From Actinoplanes sp. L3-i22 (GTDB lineage Bacteria; Actinomycetota; Actinomycetes; Mycobacteriales; Micromonosporaceae), in NCBI RefSeq assembly GCF_019704555.1, contig NZ_AP024745.1:1670001-1734000 (forward strand): DNA of 64,000 nt, in the 5' to 3' direction. Positions 53,826 to 62,335 of this stretch are shown one piece after another; within the stretch, counting starts at the first letter, position 1; the number at the start of each line of letters is the position of its first letter. The notes under the pieces were generated by a model. It had not been told where the DNA came from and did not search any database. It was given only the letters and a program-made list of their open reading frames with translations. The translations under genes and the position numbers were made by a program.

Positions 53826-54674
53826 ATGACTTCTGACACCCCCGCCAGCAGGCGTGCCCGGGTGTTCTCCCGGCGCCGCGGCGCGCCCAGCCGGGCACGC
53901 CGGCGGATCGGCGCGGCGGTGCGAATGCTCGCGGCGCTGGCGCTGGCCGGCGGCATCTACACCGCCTTCGCACCCGGCGCGTTCGCCGAGGACAACACCC
54001 CGCTCTCCACCGCCGCGCAGCAGGGCAAGCAGCTCTTCGATCAGAGCTGCATCACCTGCCACGGGCGGGACGGGCAGGGTGTGCAGGACCGTGGTCCCAG
54101 CCTGATCGGCGTCGGTTCCGCCTCGGTCGAGTTCCAGGTCGGCACCGGCCGGATGCCGATGACCCGCCAGGAAGCTCAGGCCGAGCAGAAGAAGCCGCAG
54201 TTCACTCCGGATGAGACCAAGCAGATCGCGCAGTACATCCAGGAGATCGGCGGCGGTCCGGAGGTTCCGGCCGGCGACCTGTCGGAGAACCTGAAGACGA
54301 ACCCCGAGGCCCTGGCCCGCGGCGGCGAGCTCTTCCGGGTCAACTGCACCTCGTGCCACAGCTTCACCGGTGCCGGCGGCGCGTTGTCGTCCGGGAAGTT
54401 CGCTCCGGCCCTGCACGACGCCACGGCCGAGCAGATCTACGCGGCGATGCTGACCGGTCCGCAGAACATGCCGGTCTTCGGTGACAACCAGCTCTCGCCG
54501 GACGAGAAGCGCGAGATCATCACCTACATCACGCAGCAGCTTCAGGAGAACAAGGACCCGGGCGGCATCTTCAACCTGGGTGGGTACGGTCCGGCGACCG
54601 AGGGCCTGGCGATCTTCCTGGTCGGCATCACCATCCTGGTCTTCACGTCGCTCTGGATTGCGGGGAAGTCATGA
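53826..54674 (+). CDS. qcrC: Diheme cytochrome c subunit of the bc1 complex
   Basis: 282 residues. N-terminal membrane helix (~34-52), two heme-binding sites CITCH (C75, C78, H79) and CTSCH (C174, C177, H178), and a C-terminal membrane helix (LAIFLVGITILVF). Passes electrons from the bc1 complex to CtaC without a soluble cytochrome c. ATG with GAGGGA upstream; its stop overlaps the qcrA start. Confidence 0.97.
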   Translation: MTSDTPASRRARVFSRRRGAPSRARRRIGAAVRMLAALALAGGIYTAFAPGAFAEDNTPLSTAAQQGKQLFDQSCITCHGRDGQGVQDRGPSLIGVGSASVEFQVGTGRMPMTRQEAQAEQKKPQFTPDETKQIAQYIQEIGGGPEVPAGDLSENLKTNPEALARGGELFRVNCTSCHSFTGAGGALSSGKFAPALHDATAEQIYAAMLTGPQNMPVFGDNQLSPDEKREIITYITQQLQENKDPGGIFNLGGYGPATEGLAIFLVGITILVFTSLWIAGKS

Positions 54675-55771
54675 CGACGATGCACCACGGCGAGACCGGC
54701 TCCCCGGTCGACGTGCACGATCCGAAGCTGACGCGCTTCGACATCGTGAAGGAGGGCCTGCGGCGCGACGACATCGAGATCGTCACGTACGAGTCGCAGT
54801 TCCAGGGCGCGAACTCGAAGGCCGAGAAGCGGGTCGTCCGCAACATCAGCCTGCTGTTCCTGATCTCGGGCCTGTTCGGGCTGGCCTTCGTGGTCTTCTA
54901 CATCGTCTGGCCCTGGAAGTTCGCGATGGGCGAGACGCGGAGTGACTACTACACCCCGATCCTCGGCATCAGCCTGGGCATCTCGCTGTTCTCGCTCGGC
55001 ATCGCGATCCTCGCCTGGGCGAAGAAGCTGCTGCCGCACGAGCTCTCCATCCAGCAGCGGCACGGCGACCCGTCCAGCGACGAGGAACGGCTGATCACCG
55101 GCCAGACCATGATGTACGTCGCGGACGAGCTCGGGGTGCAGCGTCGCCCGCTGCTCAAGGGCGCGATCGGCCTCGGCCTGGCCCCGCTGGGCCTGGCCGC
55201 GGCGGCCCCGCTGGTCGGCGGCCTGATCCAGAACCCGCACCGGGACGCCCAGCCGATGATGTACCACACCGGCTACGACCCGGTGGCGAACGGCGACAAG
55301 CTGGTCCGGCTGTCCCGCGAGGACGGCACGCCGATCCGCCCCGAGGACGTCAGCGCCGGCGGTCAGATGACCGTCTACCCGGGCATCCCGGGCGGCGCGA
55401 CCAACAAGTACGCCGACTCGCCGACCCTGCTGATCCACCTGCGGGCCGACGACGCGGCGACGGCGCTGGCCGCTGCCGAGTCGGACAAGAACGGGCGCAA
55501 CAAGGGTTCGATGTGGGGCAACTACGTCGCCTACTCGAAGATCTGCACCCACGCCGGCTGCCCGGCCAGCCTGTACGAGCAGCAGACCAACCGGCTGCTC
55601 TGCCCGTGCCACCAGTCGCAGTTCCTGATCACCAACAACGCGCAGCCGATCTTCGGCCCGGCCACCCGGCGTCTGCCGATGTTGCCGCTGTCGGTGGACG
55701 ACGAAGGTTTCTTTGTGGCAACGTCTGACTTCAAGGACACTGTCGGACCCGACTTCTGGGAGCGGCCGTGA
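54671..55771 (+). CDS. qcrA: Rieske iron-sulfur subunit of the bc1 complex
   Basis: 366 residues. Actinobacterial type with three N-terminal membrane helices (~60-200), then the Rieske domain: CTHAGC (C292, H294, C297) and CPCH (C311, C313, H314) supply 2Fe-2S ligands and the disulfide. ATGA overlap with qcrC and GTGA overlap with qcrB. Confidence 0.97.
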   Translation: MTTMHHGETGSPVDVHDPKLTRFDIVKEGLRRDDIEIVTYESQFQGANSKAEKRVVRNISLLFLISGLFGLAFVVFYIVWPWKFAMGETRSDYYTPILGISLGISLFSLGIAILAWAKKLLPHELSIQQRHGDPSSDEERLITGQTMMYVADELGVQRRPLLKGAIGLGLAPLGLAAAAPLVGGLIQNPHRDAQPMMYHTGYDPVANGDKLVRLSREDGTPIRPEDVSAGGQMTVYPGIPGGATNKYADSPTLLIHLRADDAATALAAAESDKNGRNKGSMWGNYVAYSKICTHAGCPASLYEQQTNRLLCPCHQSQFLITNNAQPIFGPATRRLPMLPLSVDDEGFFVATSDFKDTVGPDFWERP

Positions 55772-57369
55772 AACGCCGAAAGCTTGATCCAGCCGAGGCT
55801 GTAACCAACTTCGCCAAGGGCGCCGACGACCGGTTCCAGGCCGCCACGCCGCTCCGGGGGCTGCTCAACAAGGTCTTCCCGGACCACTGGTCGTTCCTGC
55901 TGGGCGAGATCGCGCTGTTCTCGTTCATCGTGCTGCTGCTCAGTGGTGTGTTCCTGACCCTCTTCTTCGATCCGTCGATGCAGGAGGTCGTGTACGACGG
56001 GTCGTACCTGGGTCTGCGCGGCACCGAGATGTCGGCCGCCTACGCGTCGTCGCTGCACCTCTCGTTCGAGGTGCGCGGTGGTCTGTTCATGCGGCAGATG
56101 CACCACTGGGCGGCGCTGCTGTTCATGGCGTCGATCGTGGTGCACATGGCCCGGGTGTTCTTCACCGGCGCGTTCCGCAAGCCGCGTGAGATCAACTGGG
56201 TGATCGGCGTCCTGCTGTTCCTGCTCGGGTTCTTCGCCGGCTTCACCGGTTACTCGCTGCCGGACGACGGCCTGTCCGGCACCGGTCTCCGCATCGCCTC
56301 CGCGATCATGCTGTCGCTGCCGGTCATCGGCACCTGGCTGTCCGCCGCGATCTTCGGCGGGGAGTACCCCGGCGAGCTGATCATCGGCCGCTTCTACATC
56401 GCGCACGTGCTGCTCATCCCGGGCATCCTGCTCGCGCTGATCAGCGTCCACCTGGGCATCGTGTTCAAGCAGAAGCACACCCAGTGGCCCGGCCCGATGC
56501 GGACCAACGAGAACGTGGTCGGCGAGCGGATGTTCCCGCGGTACGCGATGAAGCAGGGCGGCTTCTTCATGGCGGTCTTCGGCGTCGTCGCGCTGATGGC
56601 GGGCCTGTTCCAGATCAACCCGATCTGGCTGTTCGGGCCGTACCGTGCCGCCGAGGTCTCCTCGGCGTCCCAGCCCGACTGGTACGTCATGTTCATGGAC
56701 GGCCTGGTCCGGCTCATGCCGAACTGGCAGATCTACTTCGGTCCGTACAGCCTGCCGCCGCTGTTCTGGCCGGCCGTGGTCGGCCTCGGCGCGCTGTTCA
56801 CGCTGCCGATGGCGTACCCGTGGCTGGAGGCGCGCAAGCTCAAGGACACGCGTTCGCACCACCTGCTGCAGCGTCCCCGGGACAACCCGGAGCGCGTCGG
56901 CATCGGCATGATGGCCCTGTCGTTCTTCCTCGTCGCGACCCTCTCCGGGGGCAACGACGTGATCGCCGACAAGTTCCACATCAGCCTGAACGCGATGACC
57001 TGGGCCGGGCGTATCGGTCTGCTGATCCTGCCGCCGCTGGCGTACTTCGTCTCGGTCCGGATCTGCCTCGGTCTGCAGCAGCACGACCGCCAGGTGCTGG
57101 CCCACGGCGTGGAGACCGGCATCATCAAGCGGCTGCCGAACGGCGCGTTCGTCGAGATCCACCAGCCGCTCGGCCCGGTCGACGACCACGGCCACCCGAT
57201 CCCGCTGGAGTACGCCGGCTGGGTCGTGCCGAAGAAGATGAACAAGCTCGGTGCCCTGGCGCCGGCCGTGAAGGGCTTCTTCTATCCGGTCGAGAAGCCG
57301 GCCGAGGCTCCGGTCTCGCCGGCCCCGGTCACCGGCAGCAAGCGCGAAGAGATCACCTCGAAGCGCTGA
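55768..57369 (+). CDS. qcrB: Cytochrome b subunit of the bc1 complex
   Basis: 533 residues, eight to nine membrane helices. Heme-b histidines lie in [24 protein letters not shown] and [25 protein letters not shown] helices (shortened), and PDWY replaces PEWY in the quinol-site loop ([12 protein letters not shown]). The ~150-residue C-terminal extension is typical of actinobacteria. GTG start inside the qcrA stop. Target of inhibitors such as telacebec in mycobacteria (family knowledge). Confidence 0.97.
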   Translation: MKRRKLDPAEAVTNFAKGADDRFQAATPLRGLLNKVFPDHWSFLLGEIALFSFIVLLLSGVFLTLFFDPSMQEVVYDGSYLGLRGTEMSAAYASSLHLSFEVRGGLFMRQMHHWAALLFMASIVVHMARVFFTGAFRKPREINWVIGVLLFLLGFFAGFTGYSLPDDGLSGTGLRIASAIMLSLPVIGTWLSAAIFGGEYPGELIIGRFYIAHVLLIPGILLALISVHLGIVFKQKHTQWPGPMRTNENVVGERMFPRYAMKQGGFFMAVFGVVALMAGLFQINPIWLFGPYRAAEVSSASQPDWYVMFMDGLVRLMPNWQIYFGPYSLPPLFWPAVVGLGALFTLPMAYPWLEARKLKDTRSHHLLQRPRDNPERVGIGMMALSFFLVATLSGGNDVIADKFHISLNAMTWAGRIGLLILPPLAYFVSVRICLGLQQHDRQVLAHGVETGIIKRLPNGAFVEIHQPLGPVDDHGHPIPLEYAGWVVPKKMNKLGALAPAVKGFFYPVEKPAEAPVSPAPVTGSKREEITSKR

Positions 57370-57381
57370 GCTCCACTCGAC

Positions 57382-57420
57382 ACCGGCCCGTCAGCTTCCG
57401 CTGGCGGGCCGGTTCGTTTG
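57382..57420 (+). terminator. Terminator after qcrB
   Basis: ACCGGCCCG (57382-57390) pairs with CGGGCCGGT (57405-57413), with inner CAGC/GCTG and loop TTCC, then TCGTTTG. Strong stem 12 bases after the qcrB stop. Confidence 0.8.
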
Positions 57421-57492
57421 CCGGGGCCGATCCCGGCCCGGATAGCAGCGGGCCGGTTCGTTTGCCGGAGGTGATCCCGGGGCGGATAGCAT
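57405..57492. repeat. 44-bp direct repeat, two copies
   Basis: CGGGCCGGTTCGTTTGCCGG starts at 57405 and again at 57449, each continuing to GATCCCGG and GGATAGCA; the copies differ at about five positions. The first copy shares its start with the right arm of the qcrB terminator. A 14-bp repeat GGCCTCATGGGTGA follows at 57506 and 57520, just before the next gene's Shine-Dalgarno. Confidence 0.8.
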
Positions 57493-57544
57493 GGGCTGGT
57501 CATTCGGCCTCATGGGTGAGGCCTCATGGGTGAGGAGACCTCAG

Positions 57545-57832
57545 GTGAACACCGCGATCGTCCACATCGACTGCGCCACCGACTCGATTCCCGAGGTCGC
57601 CGAGGCGTTGGCCGCCCTCGACGGGGTCAGCGAGGTGTATTCGGTGGCCGGCAACGTCGACCTGATCGCGATCGTCCGCGTTCCCCGGTTCGACGACATC
57701 GCCGAGGTCATCGCCGGCCGCATCTCCAAGACGCCCGGCGTGCTCAACACCGAGTCGCACATCGCGTTCCGCGCCTACTCCAAGCACGACCTGGACGACG
57801 CGTTCGCGATCGGCCTCCCCGACGCCGACTGA
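57545..57832 (+). CDS. Stand-alone AsnC/Lrp ligand-binding (RAM) domain protein
   Basis: 95 residues. Only the RAM sensor fold is present (AIVHIDCATDSIPEVAEAL, GNVDLIAIVRVPRFDDIAEVI, TESHIAFRAYS); the helix-turn-helix of Lrp proteins is missing. Such domains assemble into octamers and bind amino acids (family knowledge). GTG start with GAGGAGA upstream; duplicated leader sequence precedes it. Confidence 0.9.
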   Translation: MNTAIVHIDCATDSIPEVAEALAALDGVSEVYSVAGNVDLIAIVRVPRFDDIAEVIAGRISKTPGVLNTESHIAFRAYSKHDLDDAFAIGLPDAD

Positions 57833-57922
57833 CAACGAGCAAACCCGCAAACCCCTGATTTGGTACGCCGTGGGCACGGTAACCGGCCCGCGGATCTTGA
57901 GCGCGCCGACTAGCGTGACCGG

Positions 57923-59029
57923 GTGACCGATATCGATCCCCCACTGCGCTGGGTGCTGCTGGACTGGAACACCGGCGACGAGGAGCGGATCGTCGGCTCC
58001 TGTGCCGAGATCGACGGGCTCTTCGTGGACCCGCCCGAGGTCCCGCTGGAACGGATCGTGTTGCGCGACTGCGTGCCGGCCGAGGGGCTGCGGGCGGCGC
58101 TGGCCGGGCTCGGCACCGAACGCGCCCACCTCGGCACGATCCTGATCGAGGCGGACGACGACCCGGACATCGACTACGTCGACAACCTCTACGACGTCAC
58201 CGTGCTGGCCGCCGAGGGCGCCGATGTGGTGCTCCAGGGCCGGATCCAGGAGGAGCGCGCCTACTGGCCCGCGGAGGAACCGCCCGACGACGAGGGCTTC
58301 CGGTTGAGCGACGCCGGTGAACGGGCGCTGGGCACCGCCCGTACCGTCGAAGGTCTTTATCGCGAGCGGCCGGAACTGTTGCCGCCCGCCGCGACCCTGG
58401 TCGGGTTGCTCCCGGAGCCCTGGTTCCGGGCCGCGCTCGCCGACGGCGGCGACGTGGAGGTGCGGGCGAGTGTGCGGGCGCGCGGCGCGGGCGGCACCGA
58501 CCTCTCGACGCTCACCCACGGTCTCCGCGGCCGGGTGGTCGCGGTGCGGGACTCCGCGGCCGGCCCCGGGCTGCTCGACGTGGAGCTGGACGACGGGCTG
58601 TGGGACCCGATCCCGGCGTCCGCGAAACCACTGTGGGACGCCTGGCTGGTGGCACCGCCCGCCGAGCCGGACACGTGGACCGGGCTGAGCCCGTGGATGC
58701 GGCACGAATGGCTGCGGCTGGCGCTGGCCCACGCCCACCTGCGCGGCCCGGACCGGCCGGCCGGCGGGACGTACCACCTGGACGGCCGGTACGTGACCGA
58801 CATGAACGCCTTCTTCTGCGCGATCGGTGAGGCGGTGAACGGGCCCGGCGGCTACTTCGGCTGGGTCTGGGACGCGCTGCGCGACTGCCTGGGTGGTGGC
58901 TGGGGCGCGGAGACGCCGTTCCGGCTGGTGTGGAGCCACGTCGAGGTGGCCCGCGAGCACCTCGGCGACGAGACGGTCGACGAGCTGGTGGCGGAGATGG
59001 CCAGACACCAGGTCGAGGTCACACGCTGA
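57923..59029 (+). CDS. Barstar-domain protein
   Basis: 368 residues. The C-terminal ~80 residues (TYHLDGRYVTDMNAFFCAIG, GPGGYFGWVWDALRDCLGGG, PFRLVWSHVEVAREHLGD) match barstar, the ribonuclease inhibitor. The N-terminal ~280 residues are acidic and resemble no family I recognise. No barnase-like RNase gene is adjacent. GTG start; ends with an 11-base tail overlap with the nucleotidyltransferase. Confidence 0.82.
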   Translation: MTDIDPPLRWVLLDWNTGDEERIVGSCAEIDGLFVDPPEVPLERIVLRDCVPAEGLRAALAGLGTERAHLGTILIEADDDPDIDYVDNLYDVTVLAAEGADVVLQGRIQEERAYWPAEEPPDDEGFRLSDAGERALGTARTVEGLYRERPELLPPAATLVGLLPEPWFRAALADGGDVEVRASVRARGAGGTDLSTLTHGLRGRVVAVRDSAAGPGLLDVELDDGLWDPIPASAKPLWDAWLVAPPAEPDTWTGLSPWMRHEWLRLALAHAHLRGPDRPAGGTYHLDGRYVTDMNAFFCAIGEAVNGPGGYFGWVWDALRDCLGGGWGAETPFRLVWSHVEVAREHLGDETVDELVAEMARHQVEVTR

Positions 59030-59861
59030 CGGTGAGGCCGCTCGGGGCGCGGATCGCGTCGGTGAGGGACTCGCCGGCCTCGACCGTCGCGCCCGGCCAC
59101 ACCACGCAGCGGGTGACGGTGCCGGCGACCCGGGCGCCGGCGCCGACCACCGAGTCCACCGCGCGGCCGGTGACCTCGGCGGACGGGTCGAGCAGGTTCG
59201 CGCCGGCGGCGTGCAGGTTCGCCTCCAGGTAGAGCTGCGGGGTGCCGGTGTCCAGGTAGAGGCCCTCGTAGCCGATCAGTTCGAGCGCGTTCGCGGCCTC
59301 GGCGGGGCGCCACACCGTACGTACCAAATCCTGGTTTTGATCTTCGAGGTCTTTGACGAAGTGCCAGGGGAGCAGCGAGAAGCCGGCGAAGCGGTGGCCG
59401 CTGAAGCCGCCGGACTCGCCGGGGCGGCACGGCTTGGTCAGCAGCCGGACCGTGTCGCCGGACCAGCCGGCCAGCAGCGCCTCGATGTCCTTGCCGGGCT
59501 CGCGGAACGGATCGGTCAGGTAGGCGTCGGCGTTGCCGACCAGCACGCCGCGGCCGTCGATCCAGCCCTTCAGCCGGGCGACGCCGCCGGACGTGCCGAG
59601 CGGGCCGTCCAGCTCGACCGAGAGGTGCGCGCGGCCGGTGGCGTGCGTGACGACCTGGTCGGCCAGGTACGCGGCGTTCACGCCGACCTGATCGGGACCG
59701 GTCAGGCCGAGGCCGGCCAGGCGGCGCAGGGCGTGGTCGAGCAGCGGCAGGTTGCCGACCGGGCAGAGCGCTTTCGGCACCGACGCGGTGAGCGGGCGCA
59801 GCCGCTGCCCCTCGCCGGCGGCCAGCACGACGCCGCAGATCGCGGCGACCGGAGCCGTCAC
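59019..59861 (-). CDS. Nucleotidyltransferase family protein
   Basis: 280 residues. Sugar-phosphate nucleotidyltransferase core: AAGEGQRLRPLTASVPKAL with the catalytic Gly-rich loop and Lys, PLGTSGGVA and GNADAYL with a metal-binding Asp. A short C-terminal left-handed-helix-like segment (VVGAGARVAGTVTRCVVWPGA) follows. NDP-sugar product unknown. GTG start overlaps the NUDIX stop as GTGA. Confidence 0.9.
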   Translation of the reverse strand: MTAPVAAICGVVLAAGEGQRLRPLTASVPKALCPVGNLPLLDHALRRLAGLGLTGPDQVGVNAAYLADQVVTHATGRAHLSVELDGPLGTSGGVARLKGWIDGRGVLVGNADAYLTDPFREPGKDIEALLAGWSGDTVRLLTKPCRPGESGGFSGHRFAGFSLLPWHFVKDLEDQNQDLVRTVWRPAEAANALELIGYEGLYLDTGTPQLYLEANLHAAGANLLDPSAEVTGRAVDSVVGAGARVAGTVTRCVVWPGATVEAGESLTDAIRAPSGLTVSV

Positions 59862-60421
59862 TGGGGGACCTCGCGCGACGGCGCGACGCTGGCCGAGGGC
59901 ACGGACGGCGGGAGCTGGCCGGCCCGCGGGCCGATCCCGTACGTCCCGAGCAGGCGCTCGGTGGGCCAGGTCAGCTTCGGCAGGTCGTCGACCGGGAACC
60001 AGCGGGCCTCCAGGACCTCGCCACCGTCCACCACCAGCGGCGTGCTGGACGCCGGCACCCAGCCGAACCAGACCGTGTCGACGATCCCGCCGTTCGGATG
60101 CACGATCGCGTTCGGATTGCCGGGGCGCAGGTCGCCCGGTTCGATCCGGACGCCGGACTCCTCGTGCAGCTCCCGGGCGGCGCCGACGGAGGGCAGCTCA
60201 CCCCGCTTGAGCAGGCCGGCCGGCAGGCCCCAGCCCCGGCCCGGCGGCTGGCGCAGCAGCAGGATCCGGCCCGGCTCGGACGACTCCGAGTCGCGGACCA
60301 CCGCGACCGCACCGACCAGGAACTTCGGCGAGACCGCCCGGGCGATGTGGCGGCGCACCGGCAGCGGCAGCCCGTAGAAAACTTGGTACGCGAGGCCGCG
60401 CAACTGCCGAGAGATGTTCAC
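59858..60421 (-). CDS. NUDIX hydrolase
   Basis: 187 residues. NUDIX box GLLKRG...AARELHEESGV present with the catalytic glutamates. N-terminal helical part ~45 residues. GTG start without Shine-Dalgarno; TAGCCT ~8 bases upstream may be a -10, making it leaderless. Co-translated with the nucleotidyltransferase, so it may act on the same or related nucleotide sugars. Confidence 0.9.
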   Translation of the reverse strand: MNISRQLRGLAYQVFYGLPLPVRRHIARAVSPKFLVGAVAVVRDSESSEPGRILLLRQPPGRGWGLPAGLLKRGELPSVGAARELHEESGVRIEPGDLRPGNPNAIVHPNGGIVDTVWFGWVPASSTPLVVDGGEVLEARWFPVDDLPKLTWPTERLLGTYGIGPRAGQLPPSVPSASVAPSREVPQ

Positions 60422-60453
60422 GCGGGTAAGGCTAGCCCGGGATTCTGAACAAC

Positions 60454-62244
60454 TCAGTCCGGGTGGTCGACCATCGCGATGAGCTGCTCGACCACGTTGT
60501 CCGGCTCGACGGTGCGCTCGCAGACCGCGACCAGCAGCGTCTCCAGGTCGGGGTAGCCCATGTCCTCCGCCAGGCGGCGCAGCGGCACCTCGCTGGCCAG
60601 GCCGCGGTCGTGCTTGCGGAGGGTCAGGCCGATCGTCGCGCGGCCCAGGCGCACCTTGTCGGCGATGCTGATGCCGGGCTCGTTCCGCTCGTCGAAGTAG
60701 CGGTTGATCTGCATCTGCGCCTGGCTCGACTTGACGAAGCCGAGCCACTCCCGGCGCGGGCCGCGCGGTGCGCTGGTCTCCGCCTCGACCTGGCCGTCGT
60801 TCTCCGAGAAGATCTCGACGACGTCGCCGTCACGCAGCGGGGAGCTGAGGGGGGCGAGACGCCCGTTGATGGTCGAGGCGAGACACTGGTCGCCCTTCGA
60901 GGGGCCCAGTTCGTATGCCAGGTCGACCGGGGTGGAGCCGCTGGGCAGTTCGTACGCGTTGCCGTGGGCGAAGACCGTGATCTGGCCCTCGGAGAGGTCA
61001 CATCGGAGCGAGTCGAGGAACTGGGCCGCGTCGGTGGTGTCCTGTTGCCAGTCGAGCACCCGTTTCAGCCAGGTCAGCTGGTCGGCGCCGGACGGCTCGT
61101 CGGACACCTTCGGATATCGGTAACTGGTGGCGACGCCGTACTCCGAGTACCGGTGCATGGTCTGGGTGCGGATCAGCACCTCGACCAGGCGGCCCTCCGG
61201 GCCCACCACGGTGGTGTGCAGCGAGCGGTACAGATTGTTCTTCGGTGAGGCGATGAAATCCTTGAACCGGCCGGCGACCGGGCGCCAGCGGCCGTGGATC
61301 GCGCCGAGCGCGGCGTAACAGTCGGTCTCCGGCCCGTCCACCACGACCGCGATCCGGGGCAGGTCGAGCGGCACGGTGTGGCCGCCGGCGACGGTGTCCT
61401 TCCAGATCGAGTAGTAGTGCCGGGGACGCGCGGTGACCTCGGCGTCGACCCGGGAGCGGCGCAGCGCGACGCGCGCCTTGGTGGAGACGTCGGCCAGGTA
61501 TTCGTCCCAGCCGGGGCGGTTCTTCACGTGCTCGTCGATCCGGGCGAACGAGTCCGGCTCGAGGTGGAACAGGACCACGTCGTCGAGGTCGCGCTTGAGC
61601 GCCTGGATGCCGAGCCGGTCGCAGAGCGGAACCAGCACGTCCAGCGTCGCGTTCGCGATCCGGGCGCGGGAGGCGGGGGAGCGGGCGTCCAGCGTGCGCA
61701 TGTTGTGCAGCCGGTCGGCCAGCTTGATCACCAGCACCCGGACGTCCTTGCCGGCGGCGACGATCATCTTGCGGATCGTCTCGCCCTCGGCGGCCTTGCC
61801 GTAGAACGCCTTGTCGAACTTGGTCACGCCGTCGACCAGGTGGGTCACCTCGGCGCCGAAGTCGCCCTCGAGCGCCTCCAGCGTGTAGCTGGTGTCCTCC
61901 ACCGTGTCGTGCAGCAGCGAGGCGACCAGGGTCGTGGTGTCCATGCCCAGCTCGGCGCAGATCTGCGCGACGGCGAGCGGATGCGTGATGTACGGATCAC
62001 CCGACTTGCGGAACTGGCCGCGGTGCATGCTCTCGGCGATCGCGTAGCTGCGGCGGAGCAGGGCCACATCGGCCGACGGGTGGATGTTGCGATGGGTCTT
62101 GGCCAGGGTCGTGACCGGATCGTCGTCGTTGCCCGGGAAGCTCAACAGCGAACGGAGTCGCTGGGTGAAGCTGAGCGGGCTCGGGGACGTGGCGGCCGGC
62201 AAGGCACGACCGAGAGCGGCGCCGTGGCCGGCGTCGACGTCCAC
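60454..62244 (-). CDS. Short RelA/SpoT homologue (HD + synthetase-like + TGS)
   Basis: 596 residues. An HD hydrolase domain with intact H88, H112-D113 and D177 (ITHPL, LLHDTVEDT, KLADRLHNMR), a synthetase-like domain (GRFKDFIASPKNN, SLHTTVVGPEG, VEVLIRTQTMHRYSEYG) and a TGS domain (~415-475). It lacks the ~150-200-residue ACT/RIS C-terminus of the standard actinobacterial Rel. In the synthetase region VEVLIRT differs from the usual EVQIRT and the DLxGxRI segment reads DLPRIAV, so synthesis may be reduced while hydrolysis looks intact. GTG start with GAGGGGG upstream. Confidence 0.9.
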   Translation of the reverse strand: MDVDAGHGAALGRALPAATSPSPLSFTQRLRSLLSFPGNDDDPVTTLAKTHRNIHPSADVALLRRSYAIAESMHRGQFRKSGDPYITHPLAVAQICAELGMDTTTLVASLLHDTVEDTSYTLEALEGDFGAEVTHLVDGVTKFDKAFYGKAAEGETIRKMIVAAGKDVRVLVIKLADRLHNMRTLDARSPASRARIANATLDVLVPLCDRLGIQALKRDLDDVVLFHLEPDSFARIDEHVKNRPGWDEYLADVSTKARVALRRSRVDAEVTARPRHYYSIWKDTVAGGHTVPLDLPRIAVVVDGPETDCYAALGAIHGRWRPVAGRFKDFIASPKNNLYRSLHTTVVGPEGRLVEVLIRTQTMHRYSEYGVATSYRYPKVSDEPSGADQLTWLKRVLDWQQDTTDAAQFLDSLRCDLSEGQITVFAHGNAYELPSGSTPVDLAYELGPSKGDQCLASTINGRLAPLSSPLRDGDVVEIFSENDGQVEAETSAPRGPRREWLGFVKSSQAQMQINRYFDERNEPGISIADKVRLGRATIGLTLRKHDRGLASEVPLRRLAEDMGYPDLETLLVAVCERTVEPDNVVEQLIAMVDHPD

Positions 62245-62335
62245 CCGGACACCCCCTCACCGATCGTCCACACTTCTCTACGAAGCATGGCACGTGGACT
62301 CGGGATGGCTGAATCACCACAAGTCCGCGCGTGCC

